Of a stretch of DNA of 64,000 nucleotides, positions 19,255-28,304 are shown one piece after another. Source of the stretch: Sinomonas humi (GTDB taxonomy: Bacteria; Actinomycetota; Actinomycetes; Actinomycetales; Micrococcaceae); NCBI RefSeq assembly GCF_000802235.1, contig NZ_JTDL01000120.1, forward strand, positions 1-64,000. The letters are read 5' to 3'. The translations under genes were made by a program, and so were the position numbers. The notes beneath the pieces are model-generated. The model saw only the letters and a program-made list of their open reading frames with translations. It was not told where the DNA came from and did no database searches. Each line of letters starts with the position of its first letter. Position 1 is the stretch's first letter.

Positions 19255-21417
19255 ATGACGTTTTCTGACAGCGACGCTCCCGGCTCTGGCGAGCTGCGCG
19301 CCCAGGCGCTCGAGGTGCTCCGCAAGCTTGTGGGCCGCGAGGACGCCGCATTTCATCCGGGGCAGTTCGAGGCCATCGAAGCGCTCGTGGCGCATCGTCG
19401 TCGGACGCTCGTCGTTCAGCGGACTGGCTGGGGCAAGTCGGCCGTCTATTTCGTCGCCTCGCTGCTCCTGCGGGCCCGCGGCGCTGGCCCGACTCTCATC
19501 GTCTCCCCGCTCCTCGCGCTCATGCGGGACCAAGTCGAGGCAGCCGCCCGCGCCGGGGTACGCGCCGTCGCCATCAATTCCGCCAACCGGCTCGAGTGGG
19601 ACGAAGTGCACGCCGCGCTCGCCGAGGACACGGCCGACGTCGTCCTCATCTCGCCCGAACGCCTCACCAATCCAGCGTTCCGCGAACAGCACCTCCCTGA
19701 ACTCCTCGCTCGGACCGGCCTGCTCGTGGTGGACGAGGCGCACTGCATCTCCGACTGGGGGCATGACTTCCGGCCGGATTACCGGCGGATAGCAGCGCTC
19801 ATCGAGGAGCTTCCGCCGTCTATTCCGGTGCTTGCGACCACGGCGACAGCGAACGCGCGCGTGGTTGCGGACGTCGAGGAACAGCTCGGAGCAGACGTGC
19901 TCACACTCCGCGGTCCGCTCGGCCGGGACTCGCTGCGGCTCGGGGTGCTGCGGATGCCAGACCCGGGCCACCGGCTCGCGTGGCTTCTTCAGCACCTCGG
20001 TGACCTGCCCGGGAGCGGCATCATCTACACGCTCACGGTCTCGGCCGCCGAGGACACCGCGCGGCTCCTGGCCAATGCGGGATACCGCGTTCTCGCGTAC
20101 ACCGGGAAGACCGATACCGGCGAGCGTGAGGAAGCCGAGCGGCTCCTCAAGGGCAACGAGGTCAAGGCCCTCGTGGCGACGTCCGCGCTTGGGATGGGGT
20201 TCGACAAGCCTGACCTCGGCTTCGTCGTGCACTTGGGGGCGCCGTCGTCGCCCGTCGCCTACTACCAGCAGGTGGGCCGCGCGGGCCGCGGTGCAGTGCA
20301 TGCCGATGTGCTCCTCCTCCCTGGTGCCGAGGACCGGGAGATCTGGCGCTACTTCGCGACCACGTCGATGCCCGATCGTGCCAAGGCCCAAGCCGTCCTC
20401 GATGCACTCGCGGCGGCCGCGGGCCCACTCTCGACCGTGGCGCTCGAGGCGCAGGTTGAGCTCCGCCGCACGCAACTCGATCTCCTGCTCAAGGTGCTCG
20501 CGGTCGACGGGGCTGTCGAGCGGGTCGGCGGCGGATGGCGGCACACCGGCGCGCCATGGAAGTACGACGACGAGCGGTATCGCCGGATCGCTGCTGCCCG
20601 GGAGGCGGAGCAGGCTGCGATGGTCGCGTACGAGGAGACGACCGCGTGCCGGATGGAGTTCGTGACGACGCAGCTCGACGACGAGACGGCTGCTCCCTGC
20701 GGGCGGTGCGACAACTGCGCCGGCCGCTGGTTCCCCGAGGAGGTGGAGCCAGGGGTACTTGAGCGGGCGGGTGAACAGCTCCGGCATGCAGGTGTGCCTA
20801 TCGAGCCGCGTGCCCAGTGGCCGAGCGGGATGGACAAGCTCGGCGTTGCCGCCAAGGGCCGGATTCCTGCTGGTGAGCAGCTTTCGGAGGGGCGGGTCCT
20901 CGCGCGTCTCACTGACCTCGGGTACGGGGGAGCGCTGCGCGAGCTCTTCGCGCCGTCGGCCCCAGACGGGGAGGTGCCAGCGGGGTTGCGGCCCGCCGTC
21001 GTCGAGCTCCTCGCGGGTTGGGCCCGCGGGGACGGGGCGGCCGGGCCTTGGAGCGGGGCAGGTCGGCCGGCGGGCGTCGTCGCGATGCCGTCTGCCACGC
21101 GCCCTCGGCTCGTTGATTCGCTCGCGCGGGGCATTGCGCAGGCTGGCCGCCTGCCGTACCTCGGCGCCGTGTCCAGGACGGCTTCCGCGCGGCCGGGCCA
21201 GGCCGGTGGCAATTCGGCCTTCCGGCTCGCATCGGTGTGGTCCGCGTTCGACGTCGGGCCCGAGCTAGCGGCGGCTTTGGCCGGCTTGGGAGGGGCTCCC
21301 GTGTTGCTCGTCGACGACCTCGTGGACAGTCGGTGGACCCTGACGGTCGCGGGGCGGCTCCTCCGCCTCGCCGGCGCCGGTCCCGTGCTGCCCCTCGCCC
21401 TTGGGCAGGCGGGCTGA
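19255..21417 (+). CDS. RecQ-family ATP-dependent DNA helicase with C-terminal phosphoribosyltransferase-like domain
   Basis: The 720-aa protein has RecQ helicase motifs in order: QRTGWGKSAVYF (Lys61, Walker A), VVDEAHCISDWGHDFRPDY (DEAH near 160), ATTATAN, TSALGMGFDKPDL and QQVGRAGRG. A Zn-binding set follows (Cys near 465 and CGRCDNC near 483). The last 100 residues (VLLVDDLVDSRWTLTVAGRLLR near 684) resemble a PRPP-binding loop of type I phosphoribosyltransferases, not a RQC/HRDC end. It unwinds DNA 3'-5', presumably in repair. The start is uncertain: ATG 19255 has GAAGG four bases upstream, and ATG 19213 is also in frame. Confidence 0.88.
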   Translation: MTFSDSDAPGSGELRAQALEVLRKLVGREDAAFHPGQFEAIEALVAHRRRTLVVQRTGWGKSAVYFVASLLLRARGAGPTLIVSPLLALMRDQVEAAARAGVRAVAINSANRLEWDEVHAALAEDTADVVLISPERLTNPAFREQHLPELLARTGLLVVDEAHCISDWGHDFRPDYRRIAALIEELPPSIPVLATTATANARVVADVEEQLGADVLTLRGPLGRDSLRLGVLRMPDPGHRLAWLLQHLGDLPGSGIIYTLTVSAAEDTARLLANAGYRVLAYTGKTDTGEREEAERLLKGNEVKALVATSALGMGFDKPDLGFVVHLGAPSSPVAYYQQVGRAGRGAVHADVLLLPGAEDREIWRYFATTSMPDRAKAQAVLDALAAAAGPLSTVALEAQVELRRTQLDLLLKVLAVDGAVERVGGGWRHTGAPWKYDDERYRRIAAAREAEQAAMVAYEETTACRMEFVTTQLDDETAAPCGRCDNCAGRWFPEEVEPGVLERAGEQLRHAGVPIEPRAQWPSGMDKLGVAAKGRIPAGEQLSEGRVLARLTDLGYGGALRELFAPSAPDGEVPAGLRPAVVELLAGWARGDGAAGPWSGAGRPAGVVAMPSATRPRLVDSLARGIAQAGRLPYLGAVSRTASARPGQAGGNSAFRLASVWSAFDVGPELAAALAGLGGAPVLLVDDLVDSRWTLTVAGRLLRLAGAGPVLPLALGQAG

Positions 21418-21564
21418 CCTTATGCCTTGTGTGGCTTCTGGGGTGGCCTCTGGGTAGGGGTTGCGCCGGCTCGCCGGTTGCGCGCGCCCGCTTGCGCGGG
21501 TCCGCGGGTTCGCTTTGCGTCCGTCCGGTCGTTCTAGGTACGCTTGGGGAGCTAGCGATAGCAA

Positions 21565-21653
21565 GGAGACGTGCCAGAGCGGCCGAATGGACTTCACTGC
21601 TAATGAAGGGTCCGGGGAAACTTGGACCGGGGGTTCAAATCCCCCCGTCTCCG
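21565..21653 (+). tRNA. tRNA-Ser (anticodon GCT)
   Basis: The 89-nt class II tRNA has acceptor arms GGAGACG/CGTCTCC, discriminator G at 21653, anticodon stem-loop CTTCACTGCTAATGAAG giving GCT, a long variable arm (GTCCGG..CCGGGG) and T-loop GGTTCAAATCC. CCA is not encoded. A strong terminator follows. Confidence 0.96.
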
Positions 21654-21660
21654 CCGTGTG

Positions 21661-21698
21661 AACGCCCCCGGTCTTTGAGCCGGGGGCGTTCTACTTTT
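21661..21698 (+). terminator. Terminator after tRNA-Ser(GCT)
   Basis: AACGCCCCCGG (21661-21671) and CCGGGGGCGTT (21680-21690) form an 11-bp stem with an 8-nt loop, followed by CTACTTTT. This is a classic intrinsic terminator eight bases after the tRNA. Confidence 0.9.
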
Positions 21699-21743
21699 CT
21701 TCGGGCACCCACGTGAAGTTTTTCTTCGGGCACCCACTTGAAG
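21695..21743. repeat. Two direct copies of a 24-25-bp repeat
   Basis: TTTTCTTCGGGCACCCAC followed by GTGAAG or TTGAAG occurs twice, at 21695-21718 and 21720-21743. It sits between the tRNA terminator and the end of the S9 peptidase gene. Function is unknown. Confidence 0.8.
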
Positions 21744-21817
21744 TGCGGTTCTCGCCAAGCAGTTCGCTGCGAGTGCACTTCTCTGCGAGGAGGGGCTACG
21801 GTTCCTCCGCAGTCCGC

Positions 21818-23914
21818 CTATAGGGCGAGCGACCTCCACAGGAACGCTTGGCTCCGCGCCTGGAGGGCGGCGGCCTGGCGGTTGTCTGAAGCACCGGCAT
21901 GGCCGCCCTCGAGCGCCTCGTGGTACCAGACGTTGGGGATGCCCATTGCGAGCATGCGTGCCGCCATCTTGCGTGCCTGCACGGGCCCGACTCGATCGTC
22001 CGACGTCGCGGTCCAGATGAACGTGTCGGGATAATCCACGCCGTCGCGGAGGAGGTGGTACGGCGAGAACGTCTTGATGAACTCCCACTGCTCGGGGACG
22101 TCCGGGTCGCCGTACTCCGCGATCCAGGAGGTCCCTGCGGACAGCTTCGTGTAGCGGCGCATGTCGAGGAGCGGAACTCCGCACGAGATCGCTCCGAAGA
22201 GGCCGGGGTAGCTCACGAGCATGTTCCCGACGAGCAGGCCGCCGTTCGAGCCCCCTGTGCAGCCCAGATGTGCGGGCGAGGTCACCTCGCGGCGGATGAG
22301 GTCGCGCGCGACGGCGGCGAAGTCCTCGTAGGCGCGGTGCCGGTTTTCCTTGAGGGCCGCCTGATGCCAAGCCGGCCCATACTCGCCCCCGCCGCGAATG
22401 TTGGCCACGACGTACACGCCCCCGCGCTCGAGCCAGGCTCGGCCGATCACGCCGCTGTACGCCGGGGTGCGCGAGATCTCGAAGCCGCCGTAGCCGCTCA
22501 GCTGGGTGGGGTTGCTCCCGTCGAGCTCGAGGTCCTTGGGCCCGACTTGGAAGTACGGCACCTGCGTCCCGTCCTCCGAGACCGCAAAATGCTGCTCGAC
22601 GGTAAAGCGGCTCTCATCAAAGAACGACGGCGCCCGCTTGACCTGCTCGTGGCCCCCGCCGATGCTGCCGCGAAGCAGGGTGGTTGGCGTGAGGAAACCG
22701 GTTGCGATCAGCCAGTAGTCGTCGCCCGCCTCGGGGTCCTCGTCGTCGACCGCGTAGCTCTCGACGAGGTGCAGCGGCGGGCACGCGTCAAGCTCCTCGG
22801 CAGCCCATTCGGCCTGAGGAGAGGCCGGCGGCGTGAGGACGCGGATCTCCGACGACACGTCGCGGAGCAGATTCACCAGCAGATGATTCCGCGTCCAGCT
22901 CCACGACTGAAGGGACGTGTGCGCATCCGGGGAGAAAAGCAGCGTGACGTCTCGAGAGCGGCCCATGAAGGCCTCGAAGTCGGCGGCGAGCAACGATCCA
23001 GCGCGATGCACTGTCCCCTCGAGGTCCCAGTCGCGCTGCGGCCGGAAGAGGAGCCACTCGCGGTGGAGGTCGATATCGACGTCGGTCGGTACAGGAACGA
23101 GCTGCCACCCGCCGTCGCGCCACACCGAGTGCTGCACATCGAAGAAGCTGATCCGGTCGCTTGCGAGGAGCCGTTCGAACCCGGGCGTGTCATCGAAACC
23201 TGCACTCGCCATGAGGTGGTCGGCAGGCACCTCGAAGATCACCTCGGCGTCCTCGAGCGCCGTTCCGCGCGGCACCTTCCGCACGATCCGGGGGTACGAG
23301 GAGGTTGTGACGGCATCGGCGCCCAGCGTCGACGAAACGATGAGGGTATCGGTGTCGAGCCAGTCGGCGCCGCCCTTCGCCGCGGGCAGCGAGAAGCCGC
23401 CGTCGTGCGGGGAGACAAAGGCGCGGTCTTCGACGTCGTACTCCCGCAGGGCGGACGCATCGCCGCCGTCGGGGGAGAGCCGCACGATGCAACGCCGCCA
23501 CGACTTCCCGTCGGCCGGCCGGAGGAAGCTCGCGCCGCCCCAGACCCACTCGACTCCCTCGCCCGCGGCGAGCGCATCGACGTCGAGCAGGACCTCCCAC
23601 TCAGGCGATGCGGTCGCATAGCTCTCCCACCGCGTGCGCCGCCACAGCCCCTTAGGGTTCTGGGCGTCGCGCCAGAAGTTGTAGTACCAGTCGCCCCGCT
23701 TCGTGACCATGGGAATGCGGTCCTGCGAGTCCATCACCTCGAGGATCTCGGCCTCGAGTTCGGGATAGTCCCCGGTCTCGAGGAGTTCCTCGGTCCTCGC
23801 GTTCTGCTCCCGCACCCAATCGAGCTGCTCGGCCCCGTGGATGTCCTCAAGCCAGAGGTTCTCGTCCACCGGTTCCTTGGGGACAGGGGTGAGGGTCTGC
23901 GCCGGATCCGTCAT
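21818..23914 (-). CDS. Prolyl oligopeptidase family serine peptidase (S9A)
   Basis: The 698-aa protein has an N-terminal region beginning PVDENLWLEDIHG and a beta-propeller middle. The C-terminal alpha/beta-hydrolase domain carries the nucleophile GGSNGGLLVG (Ser near 560), Asp in TSDDRVGP near 635 and His in EGGHAG near 670. GYGGFEISRTPAYS and NIRGGGEYGPAWH mark the oxyanion region. It cleaves short peptides, typically after proline; no signal peptide is seen, so it is probably cytoplasmic. ATG 23914 (GAGGA nine bases upstream) is preferred over 23923 and 23938. Confidence 0.92.
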   Translation of the reverse strand: MTDPAQTLTPVPKEPVDENLWLEDIHGAEQLDWVREQNARTEELLETGDYPELEAEILEVMDSQDRIPMVTKRGDWYYNFWRDAQNPKGLWRRTRWESYATASPEWEVLLDVDALAAGEGVEWVWGGASFLRPADGKSWRRCIVRLSPDGGDASALREYDVEDRAFVSPHDGGFSLPAAKGGADWLDTDTLIVSSTLGADAVTTSSYPRIVRKVPRGTALEDAEVIFEVPADHLMASAGFDDTPGFERLLASDRISFFDVQHSVWRDGGWQLVPVPTDVDIDLHREWLLFRPQRDWDLEGTVHRAGSLLAADFEAFMGRSRDVTLLFSPDAHTSLQSWSWTRNHLLVNLLRDVSSEIRVLTPPASPQAEWAAEELDACPPLHLVESYAVDDEDPEAGDDYWLIATGFLTPTTLLRGSIGGGHEQVKRAPSFFDESRFTVEQHFAVSEDGTQVPYFQVGPKDLELDGSNPTQLSGYGGFEISRTPAYSGVIGRAWLERGGVYVVANIRGGGEYGPAWHQAALKENRHRAYEDFAAVARDLIRREVTSPAHLGCTGGSNGGLLVGNMLVSYPGLFGAISCGVPLLDMRRYTKLSAGTSWIAEYGDPDVPEQWEFIKTFSPYHLLRDGVDYPDTFIWTATSDDRVGPVQARKMAARMLAMGIPNVWYHEALEGGHAGASDNRQAAALQARSQAFLWRSLAL

Positions 23915-24017
23915 GCTGCTCATCCTCGCACGGGGCACCGACAGCGCAAGAGGTGCGGCCTATGCATCGCCTGTGACGCCCGGAGGAGCGGCCTGACGAG
24001 CGGGCTAAGCTCGAAGG

Positions 24018-25991
24018 ATGATCCGAGGAGGTGCACGAAGGCAGCTGCGCATCGCCGTCGTCGGCGGGGGCCCGCGCGGTGCGTCCGCCGTCGAACGCCT
24101 CCTGGCGAACTGGGCGACAGCCGATCTGGCCTCCCGAGGCGAGCGCGACCGCGAGCTTGAAATCGCGGTGTTCGACCCGTTCGAACCGGGTCCGGGCAAG
24201 GTCTGGCGGACGGAGCAGCCGCGCGAGTTCCTCATGAACACGCCGTCCTTCTTCCCCACGCTCATCCCGTCCGAGCCAGGGCTCGCCGAACCGCTCGCTG
24301 GCGCCAGCTTCGACGCGTGGCGGGAGGCACGCCAGACGGAACTTCGCCAGGGGGTGCCGACCGGGCTCGACCCCCAGGAGGAGGCCGAGCTGGCAGCCCT
24401 CGAACAGGCCGACTTCCCGCCGCGCGCGCTCTACGGGCGCTATCTCGCCGACACATTCGCCGCCGTCGTCTCCGGAGCCCCGCCCGGTGCGAGCGTCAAG
24501 CATGTCCGCGAGGAGGTCGTGCGCCTGGGCCGCACGCCCCACGGGTGGGCCCTCACCACCCGCGACGGCCGCGCGCGCGAGGCGGACGCGGTTGTCCTCG
24601 CGCTCGGCCATGTGCCCTCAAAGCTGAACCAGACCCAACACGCCCTCGCCGAAGCCGCAGCTCGGCTCGGCCTCATGTATCTGCCGCCTGCAGCCCCTGC
24701 CGACGTCGACTGGGACGCCCTTCCGGGCGGCAGCACCGTCCTCGTGCGGGGGATGGGGCTCAACTTCTTCGACGTCATGGTCCGGCTCACTGAGGGCCGC
24801 GGCGGGCGGTTCAAGGAGGCGCCAAACGGCCAGCTTGAGTACGTCGCGTCGGGGCGGGAGCCCCGCCTTGTTGCTGCCTCACGACGCGGGGTCCCGTACC
24901 GGGGCAAGGCCGAACTAGGGGCCTACTATGCACCCGGCGTCCGCCTGCGCTGGCTCACCCGGGCCGCCGCGCTGGCCCCCCGCGAGGCGGGCCTCACGCC
25001 GTCGTTCGACGCCGACCTCTGGCCCCTGCTGCACCGAGACACGCTGTGGGCGTACTACTCGACGCTCGCCCGGGTCTCCCCTGAGGAGGTCACGCCCGGT
25101 TTCCTCGATGCCCTCGACGCCGCGCTCGCAGTCCCGGGACCCGCCTGGGAGGAGCAGACCGAAGCGGTTGTCGAAGGCGCCGTCCGCGCGGAGCTCCGCC
25201 TCGACCTGCGCGGCCTCGGGGCCCCACTCGCCGGCCGTCACTTCGCCGACCGTGCCGAGCTCGACGGTGACGTCCTCGCGTACCTAGACGACGACGCCGC
25301 AGGCTCGGCCCGTGGCGAGGACGATCCCGTAAAAATGGCGATCGCGGCTTTGCATCGCGGCCGCGCGGTCCTCAAGGAGGCAGTCGCGGACGGGGGGATC
25401 ACCGAGGAATCGTGGGTCGCCGGACTGCGGGGTTGGTTCGAAGGCCTCGTGGAGGGGCTCGCGAGCGGCCCCCCGCCCCTGCGCATCCGCCAGCTCGCGG
25501 CGCTGATCCGGGCCGGCGTGCTGAGCACCGTCGGCCCCGAACCCCGGTTCCGGGTGGATCGCGGGGCGGGCTGCTTCGTCGCCGAATCGCCTTGGGTCGG
25601 GGGGCCGCCCGTCTACGCCGCGGCCATGGTCGAGGCCCTCGCGCCAGCGAATGTCGTGGCTGCAGCGGACTCCCCGCTGCTCGCGGGGCTCCTCGCGGAC
25701 GGGCTCGTGCGCCCCAAATATCTCGCCGGAGCCGACGGCGTTCCCCGACCGGCGAGCGGCCTCGACGTCACGACGCCGCCGTATCACCCCCTCGACGTCA
25801 ACGGCCACCCCGTCCAGGGCCTTTACGTCCTCGGGCTCCAGCTCTCCGCCGTCCAGTGGGGCACCGCCATCGCTGCCGAGGCGCACCCTTTCGGTGCTCC
25901 CGGCGAGGCGGACGACGGCGCCCCTTACCCCAGCGCGCAGCGCACCCTGCGTGATGCGGACGCCGCGGCGAAGGACATTCTGGGGATCTAG
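24018..25991 (+). CDS. FAD/NAD(P)-binding protein (HI0933/PF13454-like)
   Basis: The 657-aa protein starts with RIAVVGGGPRGASAVERLL, a GxGxxG dinucleotide fold, and has EFLMNTPSFFPTL and ADAVVLALGHVPS, the ATG-type motif of flavoproteins. The domain resembles the adenylate-forming/lysine hydroxylase-like NAD_binding_9 family. A long C-terminal half ends with YVLGLQLSAVQWGTAIAAEA. The reaction is unknown. It is divergent from the S9 peptidase gene, with ATG as the natural start. Confidence 0.75.
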   Translation: MIRGGARRQLRIAVVGGGPRGASAVERLLANWATADLASRGERDRELEIAVFDPFEPGPGKVWRTEQPREFLMNTPSFFPTLIPSEPGLAEPLAGASFDAWREARQTELRQGVPTGLDPQEEAELAALEQADFPPRALYGRYLADTFAAVVSGAPPGASVKHVREEVVRLGRTPHGWALTTRDGRAREADAVVLALGHVPSKLNQTQHALAEAAARLGLMYLPPAAPADVDWDALPGGSTVLVRGMGLNFFDVMVRLTEGRGGRFKEAPNGQLEYVASGREPRLVAASRRGVPYRGKAELGAYYAPGVRLRWLTRAAALAPREAGLTPSFDADLWPLLHRDTLWAYYSTLARVSPEEVTPGFLDALDAALAVPGPAWEEQTEAVVEGAVRAELRLDLRGLGAPLAGRHFADRAELDGDVLAYLDDDAAGSARGEDDPVKMAIAALHRGRAVLKEAVADGGITEESWVAGLRGWFEGLVEGLASGPPPLRIRQLAALIRAGVLSTVGPEPRFRVDRGAGCFVAESPWVGGPPVYAAAMVEALAPANVVAAADSPLLAGLLADGLVRPKYLAGADGVPRPASGLDVTTPPYHPLDVNGHPVQGLYVLGLQLSAVQWGTAIAAEAHPFGAPGEADDGAPYPSAQRTLRDADAAAKDILGI

Positions 25992-26025
25992 GCGGCCCTC
26001 CTTGGCAGGACGTTTGGCCTACCGC

Positions 26026-26826
26026 TTAGGCCTGGCCCTCCGCCGAGGCCTGCGAGAGGTCCTGATGGATGAGGAAGACGGCGCCGAGCGGGTCGGTGAG
26101 CGTCGCGATGCGGCCGAATGGTGTGTCCTCGGGGTTGCGGACCACCTGCCCACCGAGCCGCTGCGCCGCCTCGACGGCCGCGTCCGCGTTCTCCACGCCC
26201 CAGTAGATCTGCCAGTTCGAAGGGACGCCCTCCGGCAGGATCCCCTCCGCGTCCATGACGCCGGCTTTCGCCTCACGGCCGCCCCCGAGCGTTGTGTAGC
26301 GGAAGTCGTCCGTGTCGCTCATCGTCTCGGTCTCCCAGCCCAGCACGTCCTGGTAGAACTTCACGGTCTGGGGGTAGGCGCGGGAGAGGACCTCGAACCA
26401 GACCGGCGAACCGGGCTCGGCGAGCTTGCCGAAGCCCGTGTGTGCGGTGGGCTGCCAGCCCCCGAAGGCCGCGCCGCCGGCGTCGCCGAACATCGCCATG
26501 TGCCCCTGCTCAGGGACCTCCATGGGCGGCATGAAGACCTGGCCGCCGCCTTCCTGCACCATGACCGCGGTCTTCTTGATGTCCTCGGTGAGGAGGTAGA
26601 CAGTCCACACGTCCGGCATGGTGTCCTGTTCAGGCATCTTCGGCATGATGCCGGCTACCTGCTCGCCGTCCTTGAACGCGGTCGTGTAGCCGCCGTACTT
26701 CTCGGGATCGCTGCCCTCGAAGGTCCAGCCGAAAAGCTCGCCGTAGAAGGACTTGGCCTTCTCGAGGTCGCTTGTCATGAGGTCGGCCCAGCACGGGGCC
26801 CCTGGGGTCAGATCTGGCTTCGGCAT
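26026..26826 (-). CDS. VOC-family protein with two glyoxalase-like domains
   Basis: The 266-aa protein has two beta-alpha-beta-beta-beta modules, each beginning with the W-x-D/E-L and FY..LFGW pattern: APCWADLMTSDLEKAKSFYGELFGW and PVWFEVLSRAYPQTVKFYQDVLGW. This matches the actinobacterial hydroxylase/27-kDa antigen-like VOC group. Metal-dependent binding or modification of a small molecule is typical; the substrate is unknown. ATG 26826 has AAGGAG five bases upstream. Confidence 0.85.
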   Translation of the reverse strand: MPKPDLTPGAPCWADLMTSDLEKAKSFYGELFGWTFEGSDPEKYGGYTTAFKDGEQVAGIMPKMPEQDTMPDVWTVYLLTEDIKKTAVMVQEGGGQVFMPPMEVPEQGHMAMFGDAGGAAFGGWQPTAHTGFGKLAEPGSPVWFEVLSRAYPQTVKFYQDVLGWETETMSDTDDFRYTTLGGGREAKAGVMDAEGILPEGVPSNWQIYWGVENADAAVEAAQRLGGQVVRNPEDTPFGRIATLTDPLGAVFLIHQDLSQASAEGQA

Positions 26827-26918
26827 TGCTGCTCCTTGCAATGGTTTTTGCAATGGTTGGTGGTGGTGGATGGCGTGTGCTCCCGACCTTGCCGACGCTA
26901 TTCGTGCCCACCGACAGT

Positions 26919-26970
26919 TTCAAGGGGCGGCTTCAAGGGGCGGCTTCAGGGGGCGGCTTCAAGGGGTGGC
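26919..26970. repeat. 13-bp tandem repeat, four units
   Basis: TTCAAGGGGCGGC repeats at 26919, 26932, 26945 and 26958 with single-base variants. It lies in the gap upstream of the VOC gene. Confidence 0.9.
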
Positions 26971-26998
26971 CGGGCCGTAGGAGGCGCACCCTGCTCAG

Positions 26999-27055
26999 CG
27001 AGTGAGCAACAGACGAGGCTTCAGCGGCTCCCTATTCGCATTTGCTGCTCACTCG
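26999..27055. repeat. Inverted repeat upstream of the DUF559-type gene
   Basis: CGAGTGAGCA (26999-27008) and TGCTCACTCG (27046-27055) are exact inverted copies, extending to 15 bp with two mismatches. The arms match the palindrome found just downstream of the same gene at 28053-28111. Confidence 0.75.
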
Positions 27056-27110
27056 TGGAGGCTGTGGATAACTTCCGACGCCATCTGCTGAAAGCTGGCT
27101 CAATGAGCTC

Positions 27111-28049
27111 ATGACTCGAAAACACCCTTTGCCCCCAAGATTCGCCTCGGCTTCGTTCACCGTGGCCGACGCGAAGGCCGCACAGTTGTCGCCGTCACGT
27201 CTCCGCGCCAGTGACCTCAGCCGCCCGAGTCGTGGGGTCCGCGTCCCCCGGGGCGCCCGTCAGAGCCTGGCCCAGCGGGCGGCGCCCTACCTCCGTCTCT
27301 CGCCGTCGGCGGTCCTTTCGCACGGCACTGCGTTACGGTTGCTCGGGTTGCCGCTTCCAAGGGTGATTGGCGATGATCAGCGCCTCCACCTCGCGACCCC
27401 GGGGGGCCGAGCGCAGATCCGGCGTCGGGGAGTGGCTGGCCATCGCGCGACCCTCGATGGAGGAGACATCCAGCAGTGTGAGGGGCTTGCAGTCACTTCG
27501 CACAGTCGAACCTTCCTTGACATCGCAGCTACCGACGGCGTGCTGCCAGACGAACTCGTCGTGCTCGGGGATGCCCTCGTGAATGAGCATCGCAGGTACG
27601 CCCATGCCCGAGAGCCGAAGATCTCGCTTGAAGAGCTCAAGGCCTATGTCGAAGCGGCTCGAGGGCGGCGGGGTGCGGCGAAGGCTCGAGCGGCGCTTGC
27701 GCTGGTCCGCGTCGGAGCCGACTCGCCGATGGAGACGCGGCTTAGGCTAGCTGTCCAGCGGGCCGGACTGCCCGATCCTGAAGTCGATTACCCGGTGATC
27801 GACGAACTCGGTCAGCCTGTCTTCGTCGAGCTTGCATTTCCCGAGTACCGTCTGGCCGTGCAGTACGACGGCGGCCATCACCTCACGCCTGAACAACAGC
27901 GTTTCGACGCCCTCAGGGCGCAACGTCTCGCCGGCGCGGGGTGGCGGCAGGTGATCATCACGAAGCTCGACATGGGCCGCGGAGCTGAGATCGCCGTCGT
28001 CCGTATCGCGGAGGCGCTCCGGCGGCTCGGGTGGGAAGACCTCCGGTGA
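27111..28049 (+). CDS. DUF559/AbiEi-like protein with C-terminal endonuclease-like domain
   Basis: The 312-aa protein has an N-terminal region with RPSRGVRVPRGA and SHGTALRLLGLPLP, as in the AbiEi-type winged-helix antitoxin family. The C-terminal restriction-endonuclease-like fold has DSPMETRLRLAVQRAGLPDPEVDYPV, VELAFPEYRLAVQYDGGHH and RLAGAGWRQVIITK. The D/E...E/Q-x-D pattern is that of DUF559 and very-short-patch nucleases. No partner AbiEii nucleotidyltransferase is adjacent. Related inverted repeats bracket the gene, suggesting an exchangeable cassette. Function is unproven. Confidence 0.75.
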   Translation: MTRKHPLPPRFASASFTVADAKAAQLSPSRLRASDLSRPSRGVRVPRGARQSLAQRAAPYLRLSPSAVLSHGTALRLLGLPLPRVIGDDQRLHLATPGGRAQIRRRGVAGHRATLDGGDIQQCEGLAVTSHSRTFLDIAATDGVLPDELVVLGDALVNEHRRYAHAREPKISLEELKAYVEAARGRRGAAKARAALALVRVGADSPMETRLRLAVQRAGLPDPEVDYPVIDELGQPVFVELAFPEYRLAVQYDGGHHLTPEQQRFDALRAQRLAGAGWRQVIITKLDMGRGAEIAVVRIAEALRRLGWEDLR

Positions 28050-28052
28050 CTT

Positions 28053-28111
28053 GTGAGTGAGCAGCAGGCGCGAGTCGACGTTGCTGTCACTCGCGCCTGC
28101 TGCTCACTCAC
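28053..28111. terminator. Perfect 23-bp palindrome after the DUF559-type gene
   Basis: Arms 28053-28075 and 28089-28111 are exact reverse complements with a 13-nt loop, starting three bases past the stop codon. It can act as a terminator, but its sequence relation to the inverted repeat at 26999-27055 marks it as part of a repeat family. Confidence 0.8.
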
Positions 28112-28132
28112 GAACCCTACGGAAGGGTGTGG

Positions 28133-28220
28133 CGGAAGGTAAGGGATTTGAACCCTTGGTACGGGGTTACCGCACACTGGTTTTCAAGACCAGCTCCATA
28201 GGCCGCTCGGACAACCTTCC
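28133..28220 (-). tRNA. tRNA-Ser (anticodon TGA)
   Basis: The 88-nt class II tRNA on the minus strand has acceptor GGAAGGT/ACCTTCC, discriminator G, anticodon arm CTGGTCTTGAAAACCAG giving TGA, a long variable arm and T-loop GGTTCAAATCC. CCA is not encoded. Confidence 0.95.
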
Positions 28221-28304
28221 TTGTGCCTAGTAGTGTTTCATAGGCATCAGACTTGACGAAACCGACGGCATCCGGAACCGATGCCGGATGCCTCGGGAGG
28301 AAGC

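Noticed and set aside
27111-28111. Insertion sequence with terminal inverted repeats
   Set aside because: The flanking palindromes are internal inverted repeats at each side rather than one repeat at each end, no transposase motif is seen, and no target-site duplication was found.
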